Positions 1 to 5,402 of a stretch of DNA of 5,402 nucleotides are shown here, in pieces. The notes under the pieces are model-generated. The model was given only the letters and a program-made list of their open reading frames with translations. It was not told the DNA's origin and searched no databases. The translations under genes and the position numbers were made by a program. The DNA comes from an uncultured Bryobacteraceae bacterium (lineage in GTDB: Bacteria; Acidobacteriota; Terriglobia; Bryobacterales; Bryobacteraceae). Every line of letters begins with the position of its first letter. The first letter of the stretch is position 1. Location of the stretch: NCBI GenBank assembly GCA_937921835.1, contig CAKZVG010000535.1:1-5402 (forward strand), given 5' to 3'.

Positions 1-1417
1 TGGCGCGCGCCAGTTGCAGCGGCGTGACGGTGAGCGCACCCTGGCCGATGGCGACCGAAATGGTCTCCCCCGCGTACCACTTCTGCCGAAACGTGCGCAT
101 CTTCCATTCCTGCGACGGCACCAGGCCTTCCTTCTCGTGCGGAAGGTCGATGCCCGTCTTCTCTCCCAGCCCGCACATCTTGGAGAATTCGGCAAGTTTG
201 TCGATGCCCAGCCGGTTTCCGACGTTATAGAAGAACACGTCGCAGGATTGCACCATTGCCTTGTGCAGGTCGACGGCGCCGTGGCCCCGCTTCTCCCAGC
301 AACGGAAATACCGGCCGTAGAAGGAGGCGCCGCCCGGACAGCGGACGCGGAAGTTGTCGTCGACCACGCCCGCCTCCAATCCGGCCAGCAGCACCACCGG
401 CTTGAAGGTCGAACCCGGCGCGGCCTGCGCCTGGATGGCGCGGTTCAGCATGGGATTGTCCGGGTTCTCGACAATCTCCTTCCAGTCCTCGCTCCGGATG
501 CGGCCCGCGAACTTGTTGGGGTCGAAGGTGGGATGGCTGACCATGGCCAGCACCTCTCCGTTGCGCGGGTCCAGCGCCACCACCGCCCCCTTGCGGTTCT
601 CCATGCCCAGTTCCGCCACCACCTGCAAGTCCAGGTCGATCGTGAGTTGCAGGTTCTTGCCCGCCACCGCTTCCTTGATCCCGAGCACGGCGCGGTGCCG
701 CCCCCGGTTATCCACCATCACCTGCCGCTGCCCGTCGATCCCCATGAGCGTGTCGTTGTACTGGCGTTCGATGCCGAACTTGCCGATGACGTCGCCCTGA
801 TCGTACTTGGCGTATTCGAGCGTGTTCAGTTCGCTCTCGCTTACCTCGCCGACATAACCGATGACGTGGGCCGCGAAGCCACCGGTTGGATAGAGCCGGC
901 GCTGGGCGGGGATCAGTTCCATCTCCGGGAAGGTCTCCGAATCCCGGTTGGCTTCGACGAAGGCAAGTTCGCCGGGAGTCAGCACCTCCTTGATGATGAT
1001 CGGCTCATAGGCGGGACGGGAACGGAAGCGGCGCAGGCGGTCCTCCAGGTCCCTGACCGGGATGTTCAGGCCCTGCGCGATGTAGCGCACGTGCTCCGGC
1101 TTGAGGTTCTCGCGCGACAGAATCAGGCTGTAGGATTCGCGATTGTCGACAATCACGCGCCCGTCGCGATCGAGGATCTTGCCGCGGGGAGCGAGCACCG
1201 GAATGGACTTAATGCGGTTGCGCTCGGCCCGCTCGTTATACATCTCGGGATTGCGCACCTGCAAGTCCCAAAAGCCCGAGATGAGAAAGAGCATCACGGC
1301 GACGACGAGATACTGGAATACGGCGATGCGCCCGCTCGGGAATTTGGTCTCGTCGCGCAGCGGAGGCTCGGCCTCGATCGGTTCCTTCAGGCGCCGGAGA
1401 CTCGGAAACAAGTTCAC
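1..1417 (-). CDS. mrdA: Penicillin-binding protein 2, elongasome transpeptidase (3' end cut off by window)
   Basis: This is a class B penicillin-binding protein that cross-links peptidoglycan during lateral-wall growth, working with RodA and MreBCD in the inner membrane and periplasm. The 472 visible residues start with a short cytoplasmic tail, then one membrane segment (about 31-50), then the N-terminal box APRGKILDRDG (76-86) and the pedestal/dimerisation region with FGIERQYNDTLMG. The transpeptidase domain has the nucleophile motif STFK (S336, K339), the second motif SCD (S391-D393, the PBP2 form of SxN), and the family segments EKTGIDLP and IGQGALTVTPLQLARA. The KTG motif and C-terminus lie beyond position 1. 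I chose the GTG at 1417-1415 because homology begins soon after it and no ATG lies nearby in frame; a TTG two codons on is an alternative. No clear Shine-Dalgarno sequence is visible. The gene follows mreD by 14 bases and is probably cotranscribed with it. The family and PBP2 subfamily are secure; the exact start is not. Confidence 0.95.
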   Translation of the reverse strand, partial: MNLFPSLRRLKEPIEAEPPLRDETKFPSGRIAVFQYLVVAVMLFLISGFWDLQVRNPEMYNERAERNRIKSIPVLAPRGKILDRDGRVIVDNRESYSLILSRENLKPEHVRYIAQGLNIPVRDLEDRLRRFRSRPAYEPIIIKEVLTPGELAFVEANRDSETFPEMELIPAQRRLYPTGGFAAHVIGYVGEVSESELNTLEYAKYDQGDVIGKFGIERQYNDTLMGIDGQRQVMVDNRGRHRAVLGIKEAVAGKNLQLTIDLDLQVVAELGMENRKGAVVALDPRNGEVLAMVSHPTFDPNKFAGRIRSEDWKEIVENPDNPMLNRAIQAQAAPGSTFKPVVLLAGLEAGVVDDNFRVRCPGGASFYGRYFRCWEKRGHGAVDLHKAMVQSCDVFFYNVGNRLGIDKLAEFSKMCGLGEKTGIDLPHEKEGLVPSQEWKMRTFRQKWYAGETISVAIGQGALTVTPLQLARA

Positions 1418-1431
1418 AATGAACCGGACAA

Positions 1432-1962
1432 CTAGCCCGTCTCTTTCAGTTTATCCAAAAGCTGGAACAACGGAACGGCCACCGCCGCGTTCAGCAGTCC
1501 GGAAAACGCCGTCAGTTGCGCGTCGAAGACGAGTTGCTGCCCGAGCAACGCGCGCGCCAGCACCCAATAGAAAAACTGGTGAAAGAAGAAAAAGAAGAAC
1601 GCCAGGATGAGCCGCACCAGCGGGTTATCCATGTCCAGCCGCAGGCTCACCGAGGCCGCGAAATAACCCACCAGCGTCTTGACGATTCCGAACATCCCCA
1701 CCGGGTGGCCGGAAAGCGAGTCCTGAGCCAGACCGATGCCAGCGCCGAGAAACAGACCCACCACCGGCGAACGCCGCATCAGCGCGAAATAGACGGTGAC
1801 CAGCAGCGGCAGCTCGAGGTAGGCCAGGTAGACCAGAAACATCGGCACGTAAACCTGGAACAGAATCGCCAGCAAAGGGGTGAGAATCAGCGCGGCGGGC
1901 CGGTATCGGCTGATGCGGGTCTTGCGGGGGTATTCGCTGAACAGCCCGTCGTATTCGGTCAT
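1432..1962 (-). CDS. mreD: Rod shape-determining membrane protein MreD
   Basis: MreD is a polytopic inner-membrane protein of the elongasome that partners MreC and links MreB filaments to the PBP2-RodA synthase; no enzymatic activity is known. The product is 176 residues, typical for the family. After a basic cytoplasmic N-terminus (about 1-21, rich in Arg, Lys and Tyr) I see five to six hydrophobic segments, near 22-39, 42-62, 64-80, 88-107, 114-138 and 150-170. The family signature is present around 72-100: GAGIGLAQDSLSG followed by HPVGMFG. An unusual run of six phenylalanines (122-127) sits in the fifth segment. The ATG overlaps the mreC stop as ATGA and has no Shine-Dalgarno sequence of its own (the bases before it are CCCCTTCGCGGCA), so translation probably depends on coupling to mreC. 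It ends with TAG 14 bases before the PBP2 start. Identification rests on membrane topology, the signature and operon position. Confidence 0.93.
   Translation of the reverse strand: MTEYDGLFSEYPRKTRISRYRPAALILTPLLAILFQVYVPMFLVYLAYLELPLLVTVYFALMRRSPVVGLFLGAGIGLAQDSLSGHPVGMFGIVKTLVGYFAASVSLRLDMDNPLVRLILAFFFFFFHQFFYWVLARALLGQQLVFDAQLTAFSGLLNAAVAVPLFQLLDKLKETG
1959..1962 (-). promoter_or_regulatory. ATGA stop-start overlap coupling mreC to mreD
   Basis: The mreC stop TGA (1961-1959) and the mreD start ATG (1962-1960) share bases as ATGA on the minus strand. With no Shine-Dalgarno in the pyrimidine-rich bases just upstream, re-initiation by ribosomes finishing mreC is the likely way mreD is translated, which would keep the two partner proteins in proportion. 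The overlap is seen directly; the coupling is inferred. Confidence 0.8.
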
Positions 1963-3302
1963 TGCCGCGAAGGGGGCGCCGGAGGACGGCCGGGATTGGA
2001 CTCAGCACCGTCCGGCCGCGGCGGTACGGGCTGGACCGCCCCGTCCGAAGCCGGCGCCGGCGGCCGCGCGGGGCTCTCGGCCGGGGGCCTCGCCTGCCCC
2101 GCCGCCGGTCCGCTGGCCGGATTCGGGTCGGCGCCCGCTGGCCGGGATGGAACCGATGGCGTTGCGGGCCTGGCCTGCGCGGGCGGGGCGGCCGCGCCCG
2201 GGTCTCCGCCGGTGCTCCCACCGGGTTTCGAGGGCGTTGCGGGCGCCGGCGGGGTCCGCGCCGGGTCCGGCAGGTTGAAATTCGGAGGCCGGGATCCCGG
2301 CGCGCCTTCCCCGAAGACATGGCCCTGGGCCTCGCCGATCCGGCGGTAGCGCTCCCGCAGACGGTCGGCGTCCGTGTTGAGCCCGCCCGGGCCCGCGGGC
2401 GCGGCTTCGGTTCCCGTTCCCGCCGGAGGCGGCGGCAGCATGTAAATCGGCTGCGGCGGGGAGGGCGCGAGGTCCGGAATGTCCTGATGCACACCCTCGA
2501 CCAGGATCAGCACCTCCTCCAAGCCGCGCTGGATTCCGCTTGGCGTAAGGAAGATCTCCTTGGTGAGGTTCTTGCCCTCGCGCACCACGGTGGCGGCGCC
2601 GACCGGCAGGCCCTTGGGAAAGATACGGTCGTCACCCGAAGTGAAGAAGATCTCTCCGACCTCCACCTTCTGCTCGTTCTGCACGTATTCCACCGTGAGC
2701 ACCGAGTGTCCGGTTCCCTTCGCCGTCCCGTGGACCCGGTTCTTCTGCGAGATCACGCCCGCCGCGAAGCTGGGGTCGGTGATCAGCATCACCTGCGAAG
2801 CCGTGGGATAGGCGGCGATCACCTTTCCCACGATCCCGTCGGGCGTCACCACCGCCATCCCCTTCATCACCCCCGACCCAAGGCCGCGGTCCACGAAAAC
2901 CACCTTCGAGTTCACGCCCGGCCCGGTGCCGATGATCCGCGCCGCCAGGGTCTTCGACGGCGTACGGGCTTGAAACGCGGCCAGCGCCTGGGCGCGCTGC
3001 GCGGTGGCCAGTTCATTCTCCAGGAAGTGCTTTTCCAGTTTCAGCTTGGCCAGTTCCGCCTTGAGGCGCTCGTTTTCCTGGCGCGCGCCGGCCAGCAGAA
3101 AGTAGCTCCGGACCGCCTCCACCGTCCCGCTGCGCACGAACTCAATGGCGCGCGCCAACGGCGTCACCGCCGTGACCGCCCAGACCCGGATCAGGCGCAC
3201 ATCCTGGCTGCTCTTCACCTGGTAGGCCAGCAGCAGCAGTTGCGCGGCGATCACCATCACCAGGATGGTGAGGTTCCGGAAGCGATGAAGGATGAACTCC
3301 AT
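1959..3302 (-). CDS. mreC: Rod shape-determining protein MreC with a long proline-rich tail
   Basis: MreC is the bitopic scaffold of the elongasome; in other bacteria it self-assembles and activates PBP2 from the periplasmic side. The product is 447 residues. A short N-terminus leads into one membrane segment (about 11-27), then a charged helical stretch with a heptad-like pattern (about 72-108) that fits the MreC coiled coil, then the beta-rich core (about 119-272) with recognisable pieces such as ARIIGTGPG, FVDRGLGSGVMKGMAVV, VMLITDP and the closing VLILVEGVHQ. The core ends near residue 272, but the protein continues for about 175 residues of low-complexity Pro/Ala/Gly/Arg-rich sequence, which makes it longer than most MreC proteins (roughly 270-370 residues). 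The ATG at 3302 lies 21 bases after the mreB stop. The nearest purine-rich site, AGGAG, overlaps that stop and is 18 bases away, which is distant for a Shine-Dalgarno. The stop TGA overlaps the mreD ATG. Confidence 0.95.
   Translation of the reverse strand: MEFILHRFRNLTILVMVIAAQLLLLAYQVKSSQDVRLIRVWAVTAVTPLARAIEFVRSGTVEAVRSYFLLAGARQENERLKAELAKLKLEKHFLENELATAQRAQALAAFQARTPSKTLAARIIGTGPGVNSKVVFVDRGLGSGVMKGMAVVTPDGIVGKVIAAYPTASQVMLITDPSFAAGVISQKNRVHGTAKGTGHSVLTVEYVQNEQKVEVGEIFFTSGDDRIFPKGLPVGAATVVREGKNLTKEIFLTPSGIQRGLEEVLILVEGVHQDIPDLAPSPPQPIYMLPPPPAGTGTEAAPAGPGGLNTDADRLRERYRRIGEAQGHVFGEGAPGSRPPNFNLPDPARTPPAPATPSKPGGSTGGDPGAAAPPAQARPATPSVPSRPAGADPNPASGPAAGQARPPAESPARPPAPASDGAVQPVPPRPDGAESNPGRPPAPPSRQ
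1962..2486 (-). other. Low-complexity Pro/Ala/Gly-rich C-terminal extension of MreC
   Basis: This is the part of mreC after the folded core, residues 273-447. It is very rich in proline, alanine, glycine and arginine, with few hydrophobic residues, so it is probably disordered. From the topology of MreC it should lie in the periplasm. The DNA is markedly GC-rich. It is not a simple tandem repeat: short motifs such as ARPP and RPPAP recur irregularly. One island of normal composition, about residues 309-330 (LRERYRRIGEAQ within it), looks like an amphipathic charged helix and may be a binding element. The frame stays open up to the mreD overlap, so the extension is not a product of a frameshift. 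Confidence 0.8.
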
Positions 3303-3323
3303 GGCGGCTCGCGGCCCGGACTC

Positions 3324-4349
3324 CTACTCGATGGCGATCCGGCGCAGCAGCTTGAAATCGGTCAACATTTTTCCCGTACCCAGGCACACCGAGGCCAGCG
3401 GGTCCTCGGCGATCGAAACCGGCAGCCCGGTTTCCTCGCGGATCCGCTTGTCCAGGTTCTTGAGCAGCGCGCCGCCGCCGGTGAGCACGATGCCGCGGTC
3501 GCTGATGTCGGCGCTCAACTCCGGCGGCGTGCGCTCCAGCGCCACCCGAATGGCGTTGACGATGGTGGCCACCGATTCCGACAGCGCCTCGCGAATCTCG
3601 CTGTCGTCGATGGTCAGGGTCTTCGGCACGCCCTCGATCAGATTCCGTCCCTTGATCTCCATGGTCAGCGGCCGGTCCAGCGGGTAGGCCGAACCGAGCT
3701 GGATCTTGACGGCTTCGGCCGTCCTTTCGCCGATCAGCAGGTTGTATTTCCGTTTGAGGTGCTGCATGATGGCGTCGTCCATTTCGTTGCCCGCCACCCG
3801 CACCGAACGCGAATAGACGATGCCCGACAGCGAGATGACGGCCACGTCCGTGGTCCCGCCGCCGATGTCGACGATCATGTTGCCGGACGGCTCCGTGATG
3901 GGCAGTCCCGCGCCGATGGCCGCCACCATGGCCTGCTCGACCAGGTGGACTTCGCTGGCCTTGGCGCGGTAGGCCGAGTCGATCACGGCGCGCTTTTCCA
4001 CCTGGGTAATTTCGCTCGGAACGCCAATCACGATCCGCGGATGGACCAGCAGCTTCCGCCCGTGCGCCTTCTGAATAAAGTAGTTCAGCATGCGCTCGGT
4101 GACCTTGAAATCGGCGATCACGCCGTCCTTCATGGGACGGATGGCGACGATGTTCCCCGGCGTCCGGCCGAGCATCTCCTTGGCTTCCTTGCCGACCGCC
4201 TCCACCTCGCCGGTGTTCTTGTTGATGGCGACAATCGACGGCTCGTTGACCACCACGCCCTTGCCCTTGGCGAACACCAGCGTGTTGGCGGTGCCGAGGT
4301 CGATCGCCAGATCCGACGAGAAGAGGCTGAATAATGACCGGACGTTCAT
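3324..4349 (-). CDS. mreB: Rod shape-determining protein MreB, bacterial actin
   Basis: MreB is the actin homologue that polymerises with ATP into membrane-bound antiparallel filaments and orients the elongation machinery. The product is 341 residues, the usual size. The actin-fold motifs appear in order: phosphate 1 (DLAIDLGTANT, residues 13-23), EPSIVAINK (36-44), phosphate 2 (DIGGGTTD, 161-168) and the adenosine motif (GIVLTGGGALL, 286-296). The N-terminal MNVRSLFSLFSSD is hydrophobic and may aid membrane binding. I chose the ATG at 4349 because it gives the family N-terminus; the frame stays open to an ATG at 4478, but those 43 extra residues look like untranslated leader and lie around the candidate promoter. 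No good Shine-Dalgarno precedes the ATG. The loop normally reading EEP reads E138-Q139-A140 here, a change at the presumed catalytic position. It is the first gene of the operon, with mreC 21 bases after its stop. Confidence 0.98.
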   Translation of the reverse strand: MNVRSLFSLFSSDLAIDLGTANTLVFAKGKGVVVNEPSIVAINKNTGEVEAVGKEAKEMLGRTPGNIVAIRPMKDGVIADFKVTERMLNYFIQKAHGRKLLVHPRIVIGVPSEITQVEKRAVIDSAYRAKASEVHLVEQAMVAAIGAGLPITEPSGNMIVDIGGGTTDVAVISLSGIVYSRSVRVAGNEMDDAIMQHLKRKYNLLIGERTAEAVKIQLGSAYPLDRPLTMEIKGRNLIEGVPKTLTIDDSEIREALSESVATIVNAIRVALERTPPELSADISDRGIVLTGGGALLKNLDKRIREETGLPVSIAEDPLASVCLGTGKMLTDFKLLRRIAIE

Positions 4350-4468
4350 TGTTAAGCTAATCCGAAAGAATCCCTTCGCTAGTCTGAGGACCTGCCGTTC
4401 GGGACCCAGACGCGGCTCACCATGGTGGACGCGGGATCCGGAGATGGGGTTGGAGCAGTTCCCCTCAA

Positions 4469-4513
4469 AGAGTAGCACAACCGCTCCGCGCGGGCCATCC
4501 AGCCTTTTCTTTT
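4469..4513 (-). promoter_or_regulatory. Candidate promoter of the mreBCD-mrdA operon
   Basis: Read on the minus strand, TACTCT (4474-4469) preceded directly by TGC forms an extended -10 element. It would place the start of transcription near 4462 and give an untranslated leader of about 113 bases before mreB. No convincing -35 hexamer stands 17 bases upstream. However, an A-tract, AAAAGAAAA (4513-4505), falls at about -43 to -51, where an UP element would lie, in an otherwise GC-rich region. This combination is plausible for a housekeeping operon but rests on short matches, and additional promoters farther upstream are possible. Confidence 0.4.
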
Positions 4514-4537
4514 CAGCAGGATGCTATCCGGGGCCGG

Positions 4538-4566
4538 TTGAGGCCGCGGCGGCGATCGGGCATAAT
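4538..4566 (+). promoter_or_regulatory. Sigma-70-type promoter for the mannonate dehydratase-like gene
   Basis: TTGAGG (4538-4543) and CATAAT (4561-4566) are separated by exactly 17 bases, close to the housekeeping consensus and standing out against GC-rich surroundings. Transcription would begin near 4573, giving a leader of about 43 bases that contains the ribosome binding site at 4602. It is divergent from the mreB candidate promoter, whose start would lie about 110 bases away. No operator-like inverted repeat is evident over it. Confidence 0.6.
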
Positions 4567-4601
4567 GAAGCAGGCCCCGGCGTGGGCCGCTAACGTCACT
4601 T

Positions 4602-4608
4602 GAGGAGG
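4602..4608 (+). promoter_or_regulatory. Strong Shine-Dalgarno site (GAGGAGG)
   Basis: GAGGAGG lies seven bases before the ATG at 4616, an ideal spacing, and decides the start of the dehydratase gene. It contrasts with the minus-strand mre genes, none of which has a comparable site. Confidence 0.85.
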
Positions 4609-4615
4609 CTGTTCC

Positions 4616-5402
4616 ATGGAGCGAGTCACTCGCCGCGGCTGCATGCTGGGCGCGCTGTCGGCCGCGGCCGCGGCGGCCGCACCCGTCCGCAAGCCGGCTC
4701 CCGGCAAGGCCGGCATCAAGCTGGCCCTGATGCTGGGAACCGAACCCGGGGAACGTCTGCAACTCGCCAAACAGATCGGCGTGAACCACGCCATCACGGG
4801 TGTGGCCGGCGTGCTGGCCAAGCTGCGCCGCGAGGACTACCTTGCCGCGATCCTCAAAATCAAGGCGGATTTCGAAGCCGCCGGCCTCACCGTCGCGGGC
4901 GTCGAGAGTCACCCCGTGCCAGCCGAGAAGATCAAACTCGGCGCTCCCGGCCGCGACCAGGAGATCGAGAACTACAAGGCCGCCATCGACGCGCTGGCGC
5001 GGGCCGGCATCCGCATGGTCTGCTATAACTTCATGGCCGGCCTCGGCTGGTACCGTACGCGCGTCGACCTCGCTGGGCGCGGCGGCGCGCTCACCAGCGA
5101 GTTCGACAACAGCGCCGCCCTGGCGCAAGGTCCCACCCAGTGGGGCGAAATCAGCGAAGAGAAGATGTGGGACAACATCTCCTACTTCCTGAAAGAGGTG
5201 ATTCCGGTGGCCGAAAAGGCCGGCGTCAACATGGCGCTGCACCCGGACGACCCGCCGCTTTCCCCGTTGCGCGGCATCGGGCGCATCCTCACCAGCGGCC
5301 GCAACTTCCGCCGGGTCATGGACAGCGTTCCGAGCAAGGTCAACGGCGTCACTTACTGCCAGGCGAACTTCCTCGCCATGGGGGAGGATATCGAAGCCCT
5401 CG
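4616..5402 (+). CDS. Mannonate dehydratase (UxuA/ManD family) with Tat-like leader, 3' end cut off
   Basis: The family dehydrates D-mannonate to 2-keto-3-deoxygluconate in hexuronate (glucuronate) breakdown, using a TIM barrel and a divalent metal, usually Mn. The 262 visible residues include the family blocks GIRMVCYNFM (131-140), IPVAEKAGVNMALHPDDPP (196-214) and GVTYCQANF (244-252). H209 of HPDDPP and C248 correspond to two of the known metal ligands by position and spacing; the later His and Asp ligands lie beyond the window. The block between the conserved FD (163-164) and IPVAE is only about 31 residues, much shorter than in E. coli UxuA. Residues 1-23 (T5-R6-R7-G8-C9, then a hydrophobic Ala-rich run ending at P23) resemble a twin-arginine export signal, which is odd because UxuA is normally cytoplasmic. 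The start is fixed by GAGGAGG seven bases upstream. Family assignment is firm, but substrate and export are inferred; a related sugar-acid dehydratase or isomerase-like role is possible. It has no evident functional tie to the divergent mre operon. Confidence 0.88.
   Translation, partial: MERVTRRGCMLGALSAAAAAAAPVRKPAPGKAGIKLALMLGTEPGERLQLAKQIGVNHAITGVAGVLAKLRREDYLAAILKIKADFEAAGLTVAGVESHPVPAEKIKLGAPGRDQEIENYKAAIDALARAGIRMVCYNFMAGLGWYRTRVDLAGRGGALTSEFDNSAALAQGPTQWGEISEEKMWDNISYFLKEVIPVAEKAGVNMALHPDDPPLSPLRGIGRILTSGRNFRRVMDSVPSKVNGVTYCQANFLAMGEDIEAL

Noticed and set aside
125..170. EKTG in PBP2 considered as the third catalytic motif (KTG)
   Set aside because: It is part of the conserved EKTGIDLP segment after the SxN-type motif. 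The true KTG lies farther toward the C-terminus, outside the window.
14..1435. A 473-codon open frame on the plus strand opposite PBP2
   Set aside because: It is antisense to an intact PBP2 frame carrying the STFK and SCD motifs; the His- and Arg-rich product is a GC artefact.
1516..2349. Plus-strand open frame with a charged N-terminal half and Gly/Ala-rich C-terminal half
   Set aside because: It is the mirror of mreD and the low-complexity tail of mreC; there is no ribosome binding site or known domain.
1625..2494. Minus-strand open frame very rich in Arg and Pro
   Set aside because: It is an alternative frame within mreC and mreD, and its composition reflects the GC-rich mreC tail.
1962..4334. 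A 790-codon open frame on the plus strand opposite mreC and mreB
   Set aside because: It is exactly antisense to two well-identified genes. Its product is rich in Arg, His and Asp with no recognisable domain, as expected from the complementary strand of high-GC codons.
4350..4478. Upstream start for mreB adding 43 residues
   Set aside because: The extra residues have no match to MreB N-termini and include the region of the candidate promoter and leader; the start at 4349 gives the standard family N-terminus and length.
4379..5242. A 287-codon minus-strand open frame across the intergenic region and the dehydratase gene
   Set aside because: It is antisense to the ManD-family frame, which has clear conserved blocks and a strong ribosome binding site.
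1..5402. Search by eye for tRNA, rRNA, CRISPR repeats, insertion sequences, attachment sites and a strong rho-independent terminator
   Set aside because: No tandem spacer-repeat pattern, terminal inverted repeats, transposase-like frame, RNA gene or GC-hairpin plus T-run was found. Both outer genes run off the window, so their terminators would be outside.

Overview
The window is a compact, high-GC bacterial segment that holds most of a cell-elongation (rod-shape) operon on the minus strand. A divergently transcribed, truncated sugar-acid dehydratase gene follows on the plus strand. Reading the minus strand from about 4349 down to 1, the order is mreB (actin-like filament protein), mreC (periplasmic scaffold), mreD (polytopic membrane partner) and mrdA/PBP2 (elongation transpeptidase, cut by the window edge). 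This is the classic mreBCD-mrdA order; rodA would be expected beyond position 1, but that cannot be seen. Spacing is operon-like: 21 bp between mreB and mreC, a 4-base ATGA overlap between mreC and mreD, and 14 bp between mreD and PBP2.

The genes fit one machine. MreB forms membrane-associated ATP-dependent filaments on the cytoplasmic face. MreC and MreD connect them through the membrane, and PBP2 cross-links the new peptidoglycan laid down along the lateral wall. All four frames read through without a frameshift or internal stop, and the recognisable active-site motifs within the window are intact.

Positions 4350-4615 form a divergent intergenic region. On the plus strand it carries a well-formed sigma-70-type promoter (TTGAGG, 17 bp, CATAAT) and a strong ribosome binding site (GAGGAGG) in front of a gene beginning at 4616. 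That gene encodes a mannonate dehydratase (UxuA/ManD family) TIM-barrel protein with a twin-arginine-like N-terminus, and it runs off the end of the window. On the minus strand a weaker candidate mreB promoter (A-tract plus extended -10) lies about 110 bases upstream of the mreB start.

The organism cannot be fixed from this window. High GC, an elongasome operon with weak Shine-Dalgarno signals, and a Tat-like leader on a sugar-metabolism TIM-barrel protein would suit Acidobacteriota (Bryobacterales/Solibacter-like). This is an inference from general familiarity and not from any search.

I see no mobile element, CRISPR array, RNA gene or obviously novel system. The points most worth checking are a Glu-to-Gln change at the presumed catalytic position of MreB, a Cys3His set in PBP2 at the position of a zinc site described in Acinetobacter PBP2, an unusually long Pro/Ala/Gly-rich tail on MreC, and the Tat-like leader on the dehydratase.
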